Of a DNA stretch of 64,000 nt, positions 36,803-45,260 are shown piece by piece. A program made the translations under genes and the position numbers. Source of the stretch: Streptomyces sp. NRRL S-244 (GTDB lineage: Bacteria > Actinomycetota > Actinomycetes > Streptomycetales > Streptomycetaceae); contig NZ_JOCX01000008.1 in assembly GCF_000717915.1 (NCBI RefSeq), positions 186,001-250,000 on the forward strand. The letters run 5' to 3'. Every line of letters starts with the position of its first letter. The stretch's first letter is position 1. The notes under the pieces were generated by a model. The model worked only from the letters and a program-made list of their open reading frames with translations. It searched no databases and was not told where the DNA came from.

Positions 36803-37611
36803 CCGGAGGTAAGCCCGGAGCATCGGGGGACGGCTTCGCGGGGGGCGCCAGGCTGTGGCTCGAGGGACTGGGCGGACTGCGCAACGCCGTCCGCCAGGAA
36901 CTCGTGGGCCGGCAGGTCGACGAACAGATCGCGCACCGCTTCCCGGTCGGGCAGCGGCTGCGGGTCCTCGACGTCGGCATGGGCCAGGGCACCCAGGCGC
37001 TGCGTCTCGCCCGCGCCGGGCACAAGGTCACCGGACTGGAGATGGATCCCGCCATGCTCGCCGTCGCCCAGGAGGCGCTGGCGGCGGAGCCTGCCGGGAT
37101 CCGGGACCGGGTCGAGTTCCTGGAGGGCGACGGCCGCGAGACCGGCGCGCACTTCCTGCCGGGCAGCTTCGACGTGGTGCTCTGCCACGGCGTACTGATG
37201 TACGTGCCCGAGCCTGACGCGATGCTGGCCGGGCTGGCCCGGATGCTGGCGCCCGGCGGACTGCTGTCCCTGCTGGTGCGCAACGGCGACGCCCTCGCGA
37301 TGCGGCCGGGGCTGGGCGCCGACTGGTCGGCCGCGCTGGCCGCCTTCGACACCGTCGACTACACGAACCGGCTGGGCCTGGACGTACGGGCCGACCGGCT
37401 GGCCGGGCTCACGGCCACGCTGTCCGGGATCGGCGCCCCGCTGTCGGCCTGGTACGGCGTACGCGTCTTCACCGACGGCACCGAGGCCGGCGAGACGCTG
37501 CCCCCGGACGAGGAGCTGGAGCGGCTGCTGGCCGCCGAGGACCGCGCCGGGCGGACCGACCCGTACCGTGGGGTCGCCGCGCTGCTGCACCTGTGCGGCG
37601 TACGGGGCTGA
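36799..37611 (+). CDS. Class I SAM-dependent methyltransferase
   Basis: About 270 residues. SAM-binding motif I is VLDVGMGQGTQALRLA (about 57-72), motif II EMDPAMLA, then EGDGRET and SFDVVLCHGVLMYVPEPDAML (post-I and motif IV). The C-terminal half (LGADWSAALAAFDTVDYTNRLGLDVRAD) is of the CmoA/SmtA-like sort; the substrate is unknown. Oddity: between the upstream stop and the conserved region there is no in-frame ATG, GTG or TTG. The best candidate is the CTG at 36799, which overlaps the DUF3043 stop (CTGA). The nearest upstream GTG (36613) would lie 190 bp inside the neighbour. Confidence 0.82.
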   Translation: MTGGKPGASGDGFAGGARLWLEGLGGLRNAVRQELVGRQVDEQIAHRFPVGQRLRVLDVGMGQGTQALRLARAGHKVTGLEMDPAMLAVAQEALAAEPAGIRDRVEFLEGDGRETGAHFLPGSFDVVLCHGVLMYVPEPDAMLAGLARMLAPGGLLSLLVRNGDALAMRPGLGADWSAALAAFDTVDYTNRLGLDVRADRLAGLTATLSGIGAPLSAWYGVRVFTDGTEAGETLPPDEELERLLAAEDRAGRTDPYRGVAALLHLCGVRG

Positions 37612-37660
37612 CGTCCGCGAAGCGGCCCCCGGACCGACCGAGGCAACCGAAGCAACGGCG

Positions 37661-37692
37661 GAAGCCCGGACCCCGTACGGGGTCCGGGCTTC
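37661..37692. terminator. Bidirectional terminator
   Basis: GAAGCCCGGACCCC / GGGGTCCGGGCTTC, perfect 14-bp stem with loop GTAC, between the convergent methyltransferase and the small gene at 37712. Confidence 0.9.
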
Positions 37693-37711
37693 TCGCGTCA
37701 GCGGCTGCCGC

Positions 37712-37924
37712 TCAGGCGTCCAGCGCCGCGCGCAGGCTCATCGTGTACAGCTCGGTGCCGTTGTCGTCGGACAGCTTCACCGTCTCGGTGCCGCCGTCCA
37801 GCAGCTCCTTCCACACCTCGCCGATCCACGACTCCGCGTCGCCCTGCGTGGTGAACTCCTCCGGCTCGACCGCCGGGCTCGTCTCGGTGCCGTCGGCCTT
37901 CTCGAACCGCCACGTCCACGCCAT
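37712..37924 (-). CDS. Small conserved hypothetical protein
   Basis: 70 residues (MAWTWRFEKADG ... MSLRAALDA), acidic, predicted beta-alpha-beta with a conserved TQGDAESWIGE WKELLDGG region. No membrane or signal segment. Start ATG has GGAGG 5 nt upstream, so the gene is real. It is a compact single-domain actinomycete protein of unknown function, lying alone between the methyltransferase and the cobU fusion. Confidence 0.85.
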   Translation of the reverse strand: MAWTWRFEKADGTETSPAVEPEEFTTQGDAESWIGEVWKELLDGGTETVKLSDDNGTELYTMSLRAALDA

Positions 37925-38028
37925 GTCCGCCTCCGTTGCTCGTCCGCTGCTCGCACGTTTCTCACCTTGAGTCTGCCCGCAGAGTAGCCGGGCGCGCAGC
38001 AGTCTCGGGGACGCGGGAGGATCTTCCT

Positions 38029-39258
38029 GTGGAACTCACTCTGCTCGGCACCGGCACACCCGAAGGACTGCCCCGCCCCGGCTGTCCCTGCGCGGCCTGC
38101 GCGGTCTCCGTGGGCCCCCGGGCGCGCACCGCGACGTCCCTGCTCATCGACGGGGCGCTGCTGCTCGACCTGACCCCCGGGGCGGTGCTGGCCGGCGCCC
38201 GCGCGGGGCATTCGCTGGCCGGCGTACGGCAGGTCCTGCTCACCCATCCGCACGACGGACCGCCGGTCGAGCTGCCCCCGGGGCTGCCGGCCGCCGGGCG
38301 GGTGCCGGACGGGCGGGAGCTCGCGGTGATCAGCGGGCACCGGGTGCGGGCGGTGCCGATGGACGCGCCGGGCACGGGGTACGAGGTGACCGGCCCGGAC
38401 GGGAGCCGGCTGCTGTACCTCCCGCCGGGCGGGGCGCCGGCCGGCTGGGGGTCCCCCCGGACGGAGTCTGGGGTGGGGGCGGTCGGTCAGCGCCCGTACG
38501 ACATGGTCCTCGCGGACGTGCTGGGCCGGCCGGAGGCGCTGGCCCGGCTGCGGGCGAGCGGCGCCGCCGGGCCGACGACGGACGTGATCGCGGTGCACCT
38601 GGACCACGACGTCCCCCCGGGCCGGGAGCTGGAGCGCCGGTGCGCCGCGGCCGGGGCGCGGGCGGTGCCGGACGGCACGACGGTGACGGTCGGCGAGTAC
38701 CACGCGGTGCCTGACCTGCCGCGCCGGACGCTGGTGCTCGGCGGGGCCCGCTCGGGGAAGTCCGTCGAGGCGGAGCGGCGCCTGGCCGGCTTCCCGGAGG
38801 TGGTGTACGTGGCCACCGGCGGCTTGCGGGACGGCGACGCGGAATGGGCGGCGCGGGTCGGCCTGCACCGGGAGCGGCGGCCGGCGAGCTGGCGGACGGT
38901 GGAGACCTGCGAGCTGGCGCCGCTGCTGGTGGAGGGAGGGCCGCCGCTGCTGATCGACTGTCTGGCGCTGTGGCTGACGGACGCGATGGACCGGGCGGGG
39001 GCCTGGGACGACGCCGTGTGGGCGGGGCAGGGGCAGAAGGAGCTGCGGGAGCGGGTGGCGGAGCTGGTGGCCGCGGTGCGCGCGACCCGCCGCACCGTGG
39101 TGGCGGTCAGCAACGAGGTGGGCTCGGGGATCGTTCCGGCGACCGCTTCCGGGCGGCGTTTCCGCGACGAACTGGGGCGCCTGAACAGCCTGGTGGCGGG
39201 CGAGTGCGAGCACGTCCTGCTGGTGGTGGCCGGGCAGTCGGTGGTCCTGAAGGAGTGA
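38029..39258 (+). CDS. cobU: MBL-like/CobU fusion: adenosylcobinamide kinase/guanylyltransferase
   Basis: 409 residues. The C-terminal domain (about 230-409) is CobU, which phosphorylates adenosylcobinamide and attaches GMP. It has the P-loop GGARSGKS (238-245), YVATGG, ERRPASWRTVE and NEVGSGIVP. The N-terminal part (1-225) has a metallo-beta-lactamase-like layout (LLGTGTPEGLPRPGCPC, LLIDGALLLDL, LLTHPHDGP). The expected HxHxDH is reduced to HPHDGP, so metal binding is doubtful. A REP-like insert codes for GWGSPRTESGVGAVG (140-154). Start GTG has a GGGAGG SD. Upstream of cobT. Confidence 0.9.
   Translation: MELTLLGTGTPEGLPRPGCPCAACAVSVGPRARTATSLLIDGALLLDLTPGAVLAGARAGHSLAGVRQVLLTHPHDGPPVELPPGLPAAGRVPDGRELAVISGHRVRAVPMDAPGTGYEVTGPDGSRLLYLPPGGAPAGWGSPRTESGVGAVGQRPYDMVLADVLGRPEALARLRASGAAGPTTDVIAVHLDHDVPPGRELERRCAAAGARAVPDGTTVTVGEYHAVPDLPRRTLVLGGARSGKSVEAERRLAGFPEVVYVATGGLRDGDAEWAARVGLHRERRPASWRTVETCELAPLLVEGGPPLLIDCLALWLTDAMDRAGAWDDAVWAGQGQKELRERVAELVAAVRATRRTVVAVSNEVGSGIVPATASGRRFRDELGRLNSLVAGECEHVLLVVAGQSVVLKE
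38445..38476 (+). repeat. REP-like palindromic element inside the cobU fusion
   Basis: CTGGGGGTCCCCCC followed by GGACGGAGTCTGGGG, with TGGG at the end: the layout of a short palindromic repeat that is common between genes in Streptomyces. Here it sits in frame in the coding region. A related copy is at 48753-48786, and a partial one at 40394-40420. Confidence 0.55.
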
Positions 39259-39329
39259 GTGCGCGCACCGCCCGCCGAGGTCGCGGGACGGGGCTTGGGG
39301 AGGGCCTTACCCGCTGTACGCTCTGGCAG

Positions 39330-40394
39330 ATGACCACGCTGAATCTCGACGACTTCTCCGATCTGATCGAGCGCCCCGACGGGGGCGTCCGGCGTGACGC
39401 CGAGGAACGCCGTGAACGGCTGGCCGTGCCGGCCGGGGCGCTGGGACGGCTCGACGAGCTCGCCGAGTGGCTCGCCGCCGCGCAGGGGCGGGTGCCCGTC
39501 CGCCCGATCGAGCGGCCCCGCGTCGTACTGTTCGCCGCCGACCACGGGATCGCCGCCGCGGGGGTGTCCGCCCGGACCGCCGGCGGCGCGCACGAGCTGG
39601 TGCGCTCGGTGCTCGACGGGAACAGCCCGGTGTCGATCCTCGCCGGGCGCCTCGGCGCCGGCGTACGGATCGTGGACGCCGGTCTGGACTGCGAGCCCGG
39701 GCTGCTGCCCGAGGACGTGGTCCGCCACCGGGTGCGCCGCGGCAGCGGGCGCATCGACGTCGAGGACGCGCTCACCCTCGAAGAGGCCGACGCGGCCCTG
39801 CGGCTCGGCATGCGGATCGCCGACGAGGAGGCCGACTCCGGCACCGACCTCGTGGTCCTGGGCGACTTGAGCGTCGGTGGAACCACGGTCGCGGCGACGC
39901 TCGTCGCGGCCCTGTGCGGAACCGATGCCTCCGTGGTCACCGGGCGCGGCGGCCGGCCCATCGACGACCTGACCTGGATGCGCAAGTGCGCGGCGATCCG
40001 CGACGCGCTGCGCCGGGCCCGCCCGGTCCTCGGCGACCAGGTGGCCCTGCTCGCGGCGGTCGGCGGTGCGGACGTGGCCGCGATCACCGGCTTCCTGCTC
40101 CAGTGCGCGGTGCGCCGTACGCCGGTCATCCTCGACGGGGTCGTTTCCGCAGCGTGCGGGCTCGTGGCCCAGCGCGCCGCGTTCCGGGCGCCCGACTGGT
40201 GGCTGGCCGGACAGGCCAGCGGCGAGCCGGGCCAGGCGAAGGCCCTGGACCGGATGGCACTCAACCCCGTGCTCGACCACGGCGTCACTGTGGGAGAAGG
40301 AACCGGGGCATTGCTGGCTCTCCCCCTGGTCCAGGCGGCCGCCGCACTCGCGGCGCAGCTCCCGGAGCAGGCGGCGCAGGAGCCGAAGGAGTAG
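39330..40394 (+). CDS. cobT: Nicotinate-nucleotide--dimethylbenzimidazole phosphoribosyltransferase CobT
   Basis: Makes alpha-ribazole-5'-phosphate, the lower ligand of cobalamin, from nicotinate mononucleotide and dimethylbenzimidazole. 354 residues, full length. Motifs include FAADHGIAAAGVSA, GDLSVGGTTVAA, TGFLLQCAVRRTPVILDG and LDHGVTVGEGTGALLALPLVQAA (the catalytic glutamate in GEGTGA). Start ATG 39330. It lies 71 bp after the cobU fusion on the same strand, so the two form a small operon. No cobalamin riboswitch is visible upstream. Confidence 0.95.
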   Translation: MTTLNLDDFSDLIERPDGGVRRDAEERRERLAVPAGALGRLDELAEWLAAAQGRVPVRPIERPRVVLFAADHGIAAAGVSARTAGGAHELVRSVLDGNSPVSILAGRLGAGVRIVDAGLDCEPGLLPEDVVRHRVRRGSGRIDVEDALTLEEADAALRLGMRIADEEADSGTDLVVLGDLSVGGTTVAATLVAALCGTDASVVTGRGGRPIDDLTWMRKCAAIRDALRRARPVLGDQVALLAAVGGADVAAITGFLLQCAVRRTPVILDGVVSAACGLVAQRAAFRAPDWWLAGQASGEPGQAKALDRMALNPVLDHGVTVGEGTGALLALPLVQAAAALAAQLPEQAAQEPKE

Positions 40395-40420
40395 GGGGTC
40401 CCCCGAGGGGGAATCCCCCG
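40394..40420 (+). terminator. Candidate terminator after cobT
   Basis: GGGGGTCCCCC followed at once by GAGGGGGAATCCCCCG. The two small hairpins overlap in composition with the REP-like repeats elsewhere in the window. Confidence 0.4.
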
Positions 40421-40509
40421 AGCGCCCGCTCCGGGGCGGCGGCTTGACCGGCTGCGCGCCCCCGGACCGGGCCACCCATGGACGGCGGCGCCCCATATCA
40501 TCGCGTTTC

Positions 40510-42411
40510 ATGGGAGAGGCCCGCTTGACCAGCGCAGACATCGACCGGACCGCAGTACAGGCCGCCAAGGCGGCCCAGGGATCCGGCAAGAACACGAACA
40601 GCAGGAAAGACGAGAAGAAGGACGAAGGGGGCGGCCGGGAGACCGGCCGGGGATCGGCCCGCTCGCGGCGCAGCGCCGCGTTCGCGGTCTGGTACCTGCG
40701 CGCCGTCACCTTCGTCAACTTCCTCAGCGCGGTGTGGCTTTCGCTCGGGCAGGACCTGCGCCGGCACAACACCGCCGATTTCTACACCCCGTACCTGCTC
40801 ACCGCGGGCTTCGCGTCCGGCCTGTTCTCGCTGCTGCTCGCGGTCACCATGGGCCGCCGCAAGCGGGCCGCCTGGATCCTGAACCTGGTGCTCAGCGGCA
40901 TGCTGCTGCTGGCCTTCGCCACCGCGGCCTTCGCCCCGTGCACCAGCGGTGACTTCAACCTCTGCTACCCGGAGTTCCGCGACCACACCCAGAACTGGGT
41001 CTCCCTCGCCCTGACGGCGGCCTTCGTCGGCGCCCTGCTGCTCGGCCGCCGCGAGTTCTACGCCAAGGGCGACCGCTCCAACCCCAAGCTGGCCACCGCG
41101 GTCGGCGCCGTCGGCCTGCTGTGCACCTCGCTGCTCGCCGCGCTGATCGTCGGCGCCGCCAACACCGACCCGGACGCCGCCGAGGCCACGTTCCTGGCCC
41201 GCTGGCGGTACGGCGTGATGCGGCTGATCACCCTGGAGCCGAACGCCCGCGACTACGCCGCGATCACCACGCCCGGCTGGGTGGACATCGTGATCAACGT
41301 CATGTCCACGCTGCTCCTGATCGCCGTGCTCCTCGCCGCCTTCCGCTCGCGCCGCGCCGTCGACCCCCTCACCGCGGAGGACGAGGAGAAGCTGCGCGCG
41401 CTCCTCGCCAAGCAGGGCGACCGCGACTCGCTCGGCTACTTCGCGCTGCGCCGCGAGAAGTCCGTCATCTGGTCCCCGACCGGCAAGGCGGCCGTCACGT
41501 ACCGCGTCGTCGGCGGCGTCTCGCTGGCCTCCGGCGACCCGATCGGCGACCCCGAGGCCTGGCCCGGCGCCATCGAGCCCTGGCTGGCCGAGGCCCGCGA
41601 GCACGGCTGGGTGCCGGCCGTCATGGGCGCGAGCGAGGAGGCCGGGCAGATCTACGCGCGCCACGGACTGGACGCGCTGGAGCTGGGTGACGAAGCCATC
41701 GTCGAGACCGACGAGTTCACCCTGGAGGGCCGCGCCATGCGGACCGTCCGGCAGGCCTACAACCGCGTCAAGCGCGCCGGTTACACCGTGCGGATCCGCC
41801 GCCACGCCGACATCCCGGCCGACGAGATGGACGTACTCCTCACCCGGGCCGACGACTGGCGCGACGGCGCCACCGAGCGCGGCTTCTCGATGGCACTGGG
41901 CCGACTGGGCGACCCCGGCGACGGCCAGTGCGTGATGCTGGAGTGCACCGACGGCAACGGTGACCTGCGCGCCGTGCTGTCCTTCGTGCCGTGGGGCCCC
42001 AAGGGGCTGTCGCTGGACCTGATGCGCCGCGACCGCGATTCCGAGAACGGTCTGATGGAGTTCATGGTCATCGAACTCCTCGAACGCTCCAAGGAGATCG
42101 GCGTCACACAGGTCTCGCTCAACTTCGCGATGTTCCGTTCCGTCTTCGAGCGGGGGTCCAAGCTCGGCGCGGGTCCGGTGCTGCGCATGTGGCGCTCGCT
42201 GCTGAGCTTCTTCTCCCGCTGGTGGCAGATCGAGTCCCTCTACCGGGCCAACGCCAAATACCGGCCGATCTGGGAGCCGCGGTTCATGCTCTTCGAGAAG
42301 AGCTCCGACCTGCTGCGGATCGGTATCGCGGCGGGCCGGGCCGAGGGCTTCCTGGAGGCTCCCGGGCTGCCGAAGTGGCTGAACCGCAAACATCTGGAGA
42401 CCAATCGTTGA
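40510..42411 (+). CDS. MprF-like phosphatidylglycerol aminoacyltransferase-family membrane protein
   Basis: 633 residues. A Lys/Gly-rich cytosolic start (about 1-55) precedes five or six transmembrane helices (FVNFLSAVWLSL, YLLTAGFASGLFSLLLAV, ILNLVLSGMLLLAFATAAF, VSLALTAAFVGALLLG, VGAVGLLCTSLLAALIVG, IVINVMSTLLLIAVLLAAF). The C-terminal DUF2156 domain (about 295-600) has the GNAT-like folds of MprF/LysX: YFALRREKSVIWSP, YRVVGGVSLASGDPIGD and SLNFAMFRSVFERG. The family transfers an amino acid from aminoacyl-tRNA to membrane phosphatidylglycerol. No lysyl-tRNA synthetase domain is fused. The amino acid and lipid are not predictable. Confidence 0.87.
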   Translation: MGEARLTSADIDRTAVQAAKAAQGSGKNTNSRKDEKKDEGGGRETGRGSARSRRSAAFAVWYLRAVTFVNFLSAVWLSLGQDLRRHNTADFYTPYLLTAGFASGLFSLLLAVTMGRRKRAAWILNLVLSGMLLLAFATAAFAPCTSGDFNLCYPEFRDHTQNWVSLALTAAFVGALLLGRREFYAKGDRSNPKLATAVGAVGLLCTSLLAALIVGAANTDPDAAEATFLARWRYGVMRLITLEPNARDYAAITTPGWVDIVINVMSTLLLIAVLLAAFRSRRAVDPLTAEDEEKLRALLAKQGDRDSLGYFALRREKSVIWSPTGKAAVTYRVVGGVSLASGDPIGDPEAWPGAIEPWLAEAREHGWVPAVMGASEEAGQIYARHGLDALELGDEAIVETDEFTLEGRAMRTVRQAYNRVKRAGYTVRIRRHADIPADEMDVLLTRADDWRDGATERGFSMALGRLGDPGDGQCVMLECTDGNGDLRAVLSFVPWGPKGLSLDLMRRDRDSENGLMEFMVIELLERSKEIGVTQVSLNFAMFRSVFERGSKLGAGPVLRMWRSLLSFFSRWWQIESLYRANAKYRPIWEPRFMLFEKSSDLLRIGIAAGRAEGFLEAPGLPKWLNRKHLETNR

Positions 42412-43142
42412 CGGCTTGGACGACCACCCCCCTGCGGCGGTTCGCCCGCCGCGAGTGGGGGCCCCTGTTCCGGACCGTCCGCGACGCCCTCGTCCGCGAC
42501 AAGTGGCGGGCGGCCCCGATGACCCTGGGGGCCGTCTGCCTGACCTCGGTCTTCCAGATCGTCCAGAACACGTCCTGGGGGTTCCAGCCGGTCCAGAACC
42601 TCGGATCGGTGAAAGCCGTCGACCCGCTGTGGCTGGCCGTGCTGCGGACCCCGCTGTCCCTGTTCGTCCCCGCCCTCGACCTGCCCGTGTGGGGGGCGCT
42701 CGCCCAGATCCTGCTGGTCTTCGGGATCTCGGAGATCTGCATCGGCTGGTGGCGCACGCTGGCCATCGGCTACGTCGCCACCCTCGCCGGGACCACGTAC
42801 GCGCGGATCGGGCTCTCGCTGGGCGCCGACCACCCCTTCGGCCTGCCGCTGTCCGACCGCGTCGTCAACGACACCGGGCCCTCGGCGGCGGTGGTCGGCC
42901 TCGCGATCTACGTGTGCTGGCGGTACCGGGCGTACCTGACCGGCGCTATCGTGATCGCGGTGATGATCGGCGAGGTGCTGGTCAAGGACAACCTGGCCGG
43001 CAAGGAGCACCTCGCGGCCATCGCCGCCGTCATGGCGGTGTGCGTGGTCCGCGCGAAGTGGGGACCGGAGCGCTCCCGCGTCCCGCTCGGCAGGCGCCCG
43101 CCTCCGGCGGCCCCGCTGCCCCCGCAGCGTCCCGGCACCTGA
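42408..43142 (+). CDS. Rhomboid-like integral membrane protein
   Basis: 244 residues, six hydrophobic segments (for example AAPMTLGAVCLTSVFQIV, LAQILLVFGISEICIGWW, AIGYVATLAGTTYARI, SAAVVGLAIYVCW, AYLTGAIVIAVMIGEVLV, HLAAIAAVMAVCVV). VVNDTGPSAAVVG in the fourth and KEHLAAIAA in the last segment recall the Ser and His positions of rhomboids, but the canonical GxSG/AH motifs are degenerate. I infer a rhomboid-like fold of uncertain activity. It starts with TTG overlapping the previous stop (TTGA), with GGAGA upstream, so it is coupled to the MprF-like gene and may help it. Confidence 0.75.
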   Translation: MTAWTTTPLRRFARREWGPLFRTVRDALVRDKWRAAPMTLGAVCLTSVFQIVQNTSWGFQPVQNLGSVKAVDPLWLAVLRTPLSLFVPALDLPVWGALAQILLVFGISEICIGWWRTLAIGYVATLAGTTYARIGLSLGADHPFGLPLSDRVVNDTGPSAAVVGLAIYVCWRYRAYLTGAIVIAVMIGEVLVKDNLAGKEHLAAIAAVMAVCVVRAKWGPERSRVPLGRRPPPAAPLPPQRPGT

Positions 43143-43185
43143 CGGGCCCGCCCGCCCCGCCCGGAGCAGGCCGTACCGTATCGGG

Positions 43186-44400
43186 GTGACGACAGACCTC
43201 GGGCCGTTCGCCCCCACCCGGCAGTGGATGCGGGCCCATCCGCTCGCCACCGATGCCGTCCTCGCGCTCGGGGCGCTCGTCTCCATGGTCGTCGGCTCCT
43301 TCGCCGATCCGCACGGCCCGCACGGGCCCACCTTCGGGACCCAGACCCCCGAGCCGTTCTCCCTGCTGCTGATGGTGCTGGGCGCGGGCACGCTGGTGTT
43401 CCGGCGCCGGCACACCCGCACCGTGCTCGCCGTGACCATCGGGCTGTGCCTGCTGGAGCTGACCACCGGCGAGCCGCGGGCCCCCGTCGCCATGTCCACG
43501 GTGATCGCCCTGTACACGCTGGCCTCCCGTACCGACCGGCCCACCACCTGGCGGATCGCCCTGCTCACGATGGCGGGGCTGACGGGCGTGGCCATGCTGG
43601 CCGGCCCGCTGCCCTGGTACGCGCAGGAGAACATCGGCCTCTTCGCCTGGACGGGGATGGCCGCGGCCGCCGGCGACGCCGTGCGCAGCCGGCGGGCGTT
43701 CATCGACGCCATACGGGAGCGGGCCGAACGGGCCGAGCGGACCCGCGAGGAGGAGGCCCGGCGGCGGGTCGCCGAGGAGCGGCTGCGGATCGCCCGGGAC
43801 CTGCACGACGTGGTGGCCCACCACATCGCCCTGGTCAACGTGCAGGCGGGGGTGGCCGCCCACGTCATGGACAAGCGGCCCGACCAGGCCAAGGAGGCCC
43901 TGGCCCACGTACGGGACGCGAGCCGCTCGGCGCTGAACGAGCTGCGGGCCACGGTCGGGCTGCTGCGGCAGTCCGGCGACCCGGAGGCGCCGACCGAACC
44001 GGCGCCGGGGCTGGCCGTCCTGGACGAGCTGGTGGACACCTTCCGGCACGCCGGACTGCCGGTGAAGGTGATGGTCGAGCTGGGCCGGGACAAGGATCCG
44101 CTGCCGGCCGCCGTGGACCTGGCGGCGTACCGGGTGATCCAGGAGGCGCTGACCAACGTGCGCAAGCATGCCGGGCCGGAGGTCCGGGCGGAGGTCAGCG
44201 TGGTCCGGGTCGACGCCTCGGTGGAGGTGACCGTGCTGGACGACGGCGGCACCGCCGCGGCCGGCGAGGACGGCGGCGCCGGCGGCGGCCACGGGCTGCT
44301 CGGCATGCGCGAGCGGGCCACGGCCCTGGGCGGCTCCTGCTTCGCCGGGCCCCGCTTCGGCGGCGGCTACCGGGTGCACGCCGTCCTCCCCGTCGCCTAG
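43186..44400 (+). CDS. Sensor histidine kinase (NarX/DesK-type, HisKA_3)
   Basis: 404 residues. Four or five N-terminal transmembrane segments (about 22-40, 55-75, 82-100, 120-140) give a membrane sensor. The coiled linker ERAERAERTREEEARRR leads to the dimerisation box RIARDLHDVVAHHIALVNVQAG (phosphoacceptor His in LHDVV), then the HATPase_c N box (VIQEALTNVRKHA) and GLLGMRERATALGG. GTG start at 43186. No regulator gene is adjacent. It ends 4 bp into the GH114 gene on the opposite strand. Confidence 0.93.
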   Translation: MTTDLGPFAPTRQWMRAHPLATDAVLALGALVSMVVGSFADPHGPHGPTFGTQTPEPFSLLLMVLGAGTLVFRRRHTRTVLAVTIGLCLLELTTGEPRAPVAMSTVIALYTLASRTDRPTTWRIALLTMAGLTGVAMLAGPLPWYAQENIGLFAWTGMAAAAGDAVRSRRAFIDAIRERAERAERTREEEARRRVAEERLRIARDLHDVVAHHIALVNVQAGVAAHVMDKRPDQAKEALAHVRDASRSALNELRATVGLLRQSGDPEAPTEPAPGLAVLDELVDTFRHAGLPVKVMVELGRDKDPLPAAVDLAAYRVIQEALTNVRKHAGPEVRAEVSVVRVDASVEVTVLDDGGTAAAGEDGGAGGGHGLLGMRERATALGGSCFAGPRFGGGYRVHAVLPVA

Positions 44401-45260
44401 GGCGGGCCCGCGGGCGGGCAGAACTGCCGCCACGCGCCCAGTTCGTACTTCTTCTGCAGCGAGCTGAGCTTCAGTTCCTGCGACTGCCCGCACCACTGGC
44501 CGATCCGGTTCTCGTACTCCACGTGGAAGACGGCCTTGCCCGCCGCGATGAACGGGGTGAGCCGCTCGCACTCGTCGTACTGGGCGCACTGCTCGTTGAC
44601 GGCGAAGTCGAAGTCCCCCACCAGCTGCGGGATCTGGTCGAGGTCGTTCTTCAGCCCGACCGCCAGCCCCCGGTCGTGCGCCAGCTTCGCGATCAGCCGG
44701 TTGTACGCCAGCTGGTCCTCGGCGGTGAGCGGGAAGCCCGACGTGTTGCGGTAGCCGTCCATGTTGTCCGGCTCCACCGCGTCGAAGCCCTTCTCGCGGC
44801 ACATGTCGATCCGCTTCGCCATCAGCGGCTCCAGCTCGGCGAGCCGCCGGATGTCCAGCCAGCGCTCGCCCTCCCAGCCGTTGCCCTCGCCGAGCAGCGC
44901 CTTCGGGAAGGCGTCGGCGTCGGGGCGGAACTCCTCCCAGGCGCCGGTGGACAGGTAGCAGACGGTCCGCCGGTCGGCCTTCTTCAACCCGTCGACCTGC
45001 TCCTTGGTGGTGGTGAACCCGTCGACGTCGTACACCGCCGCCCTCACCGAGGTGTCCAGCTTCCCGGTCAGCTGCCACTGCCAGCTGACCCCGGGTTTCG
45101 GCTGCCAGCGCTCCCCCGGCGCGGGGGCGGGTGACACGTCGTCCGGCTCCTGCCCCCGGGTGGTGCAGGCGGCCAGCAGGAGCAGCAGGGCGAGCGGCAG
45201 GGCGCGGCCGCGGCGGGGGCCGCGGCCCACCGCGCCGTGCGGCGAGCGGGTCGGGGTCAT
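44397..45260 (-). CDS. GH114 lipoprotein, endo-alpha-1,4-galactosaminidase-like (Ega3-type)
   Basis: Predicted extracellular hydrolase of alpha-1,4-linked galactosamine polymers. 287 residues. The signal peptide ends in lipobox LLAAC (about 31-35). The catalytic domain is the GH114 TIM barrel: WQWQLTGKLDTS, DVDGFTTTKEQ, VCYLSTGAWEEFRPD, GFDAVEPDNMDGY with the conserved acidic pair, LKNDLDQIPQLV and FAVNEQCAQYDECE. It is the last gene of the minus-strand polysaccharide cluster, overlapping the spherulin-4 gene by 4 bp. In Aspergillus, Ega3 is the membrane-anchored GH114 of the galactosaminogalactan cluster; the assignment here is by family and context. Confidence 0.9.
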   Translation of the reverse strand: MTPTRSPHGAVGRGPRRGRALPLALLLLLAACTTRGQEPDDVSPAPAPGERWQPKPGVSWQWQLTGKLDTSVRAAVYDVDGFTTTKEQVDGLKKADRRTVCYLSTGAWEEFRPDADAFPKALLGEGNGWEGERWLDIRRLAELEPLMAKRIDMCREKGFDAVEPDNMDGYRNTSGFPLTAEDQLAYNRLIAKLAHDRGLAVGLKNDLDQIPQLVGDFDFAVNEQCAQYDECERLTPFIAAGKAVFHVEYENRIGQWCGQSQELKLSSLQKKYELGAWRQFCPPAGPP

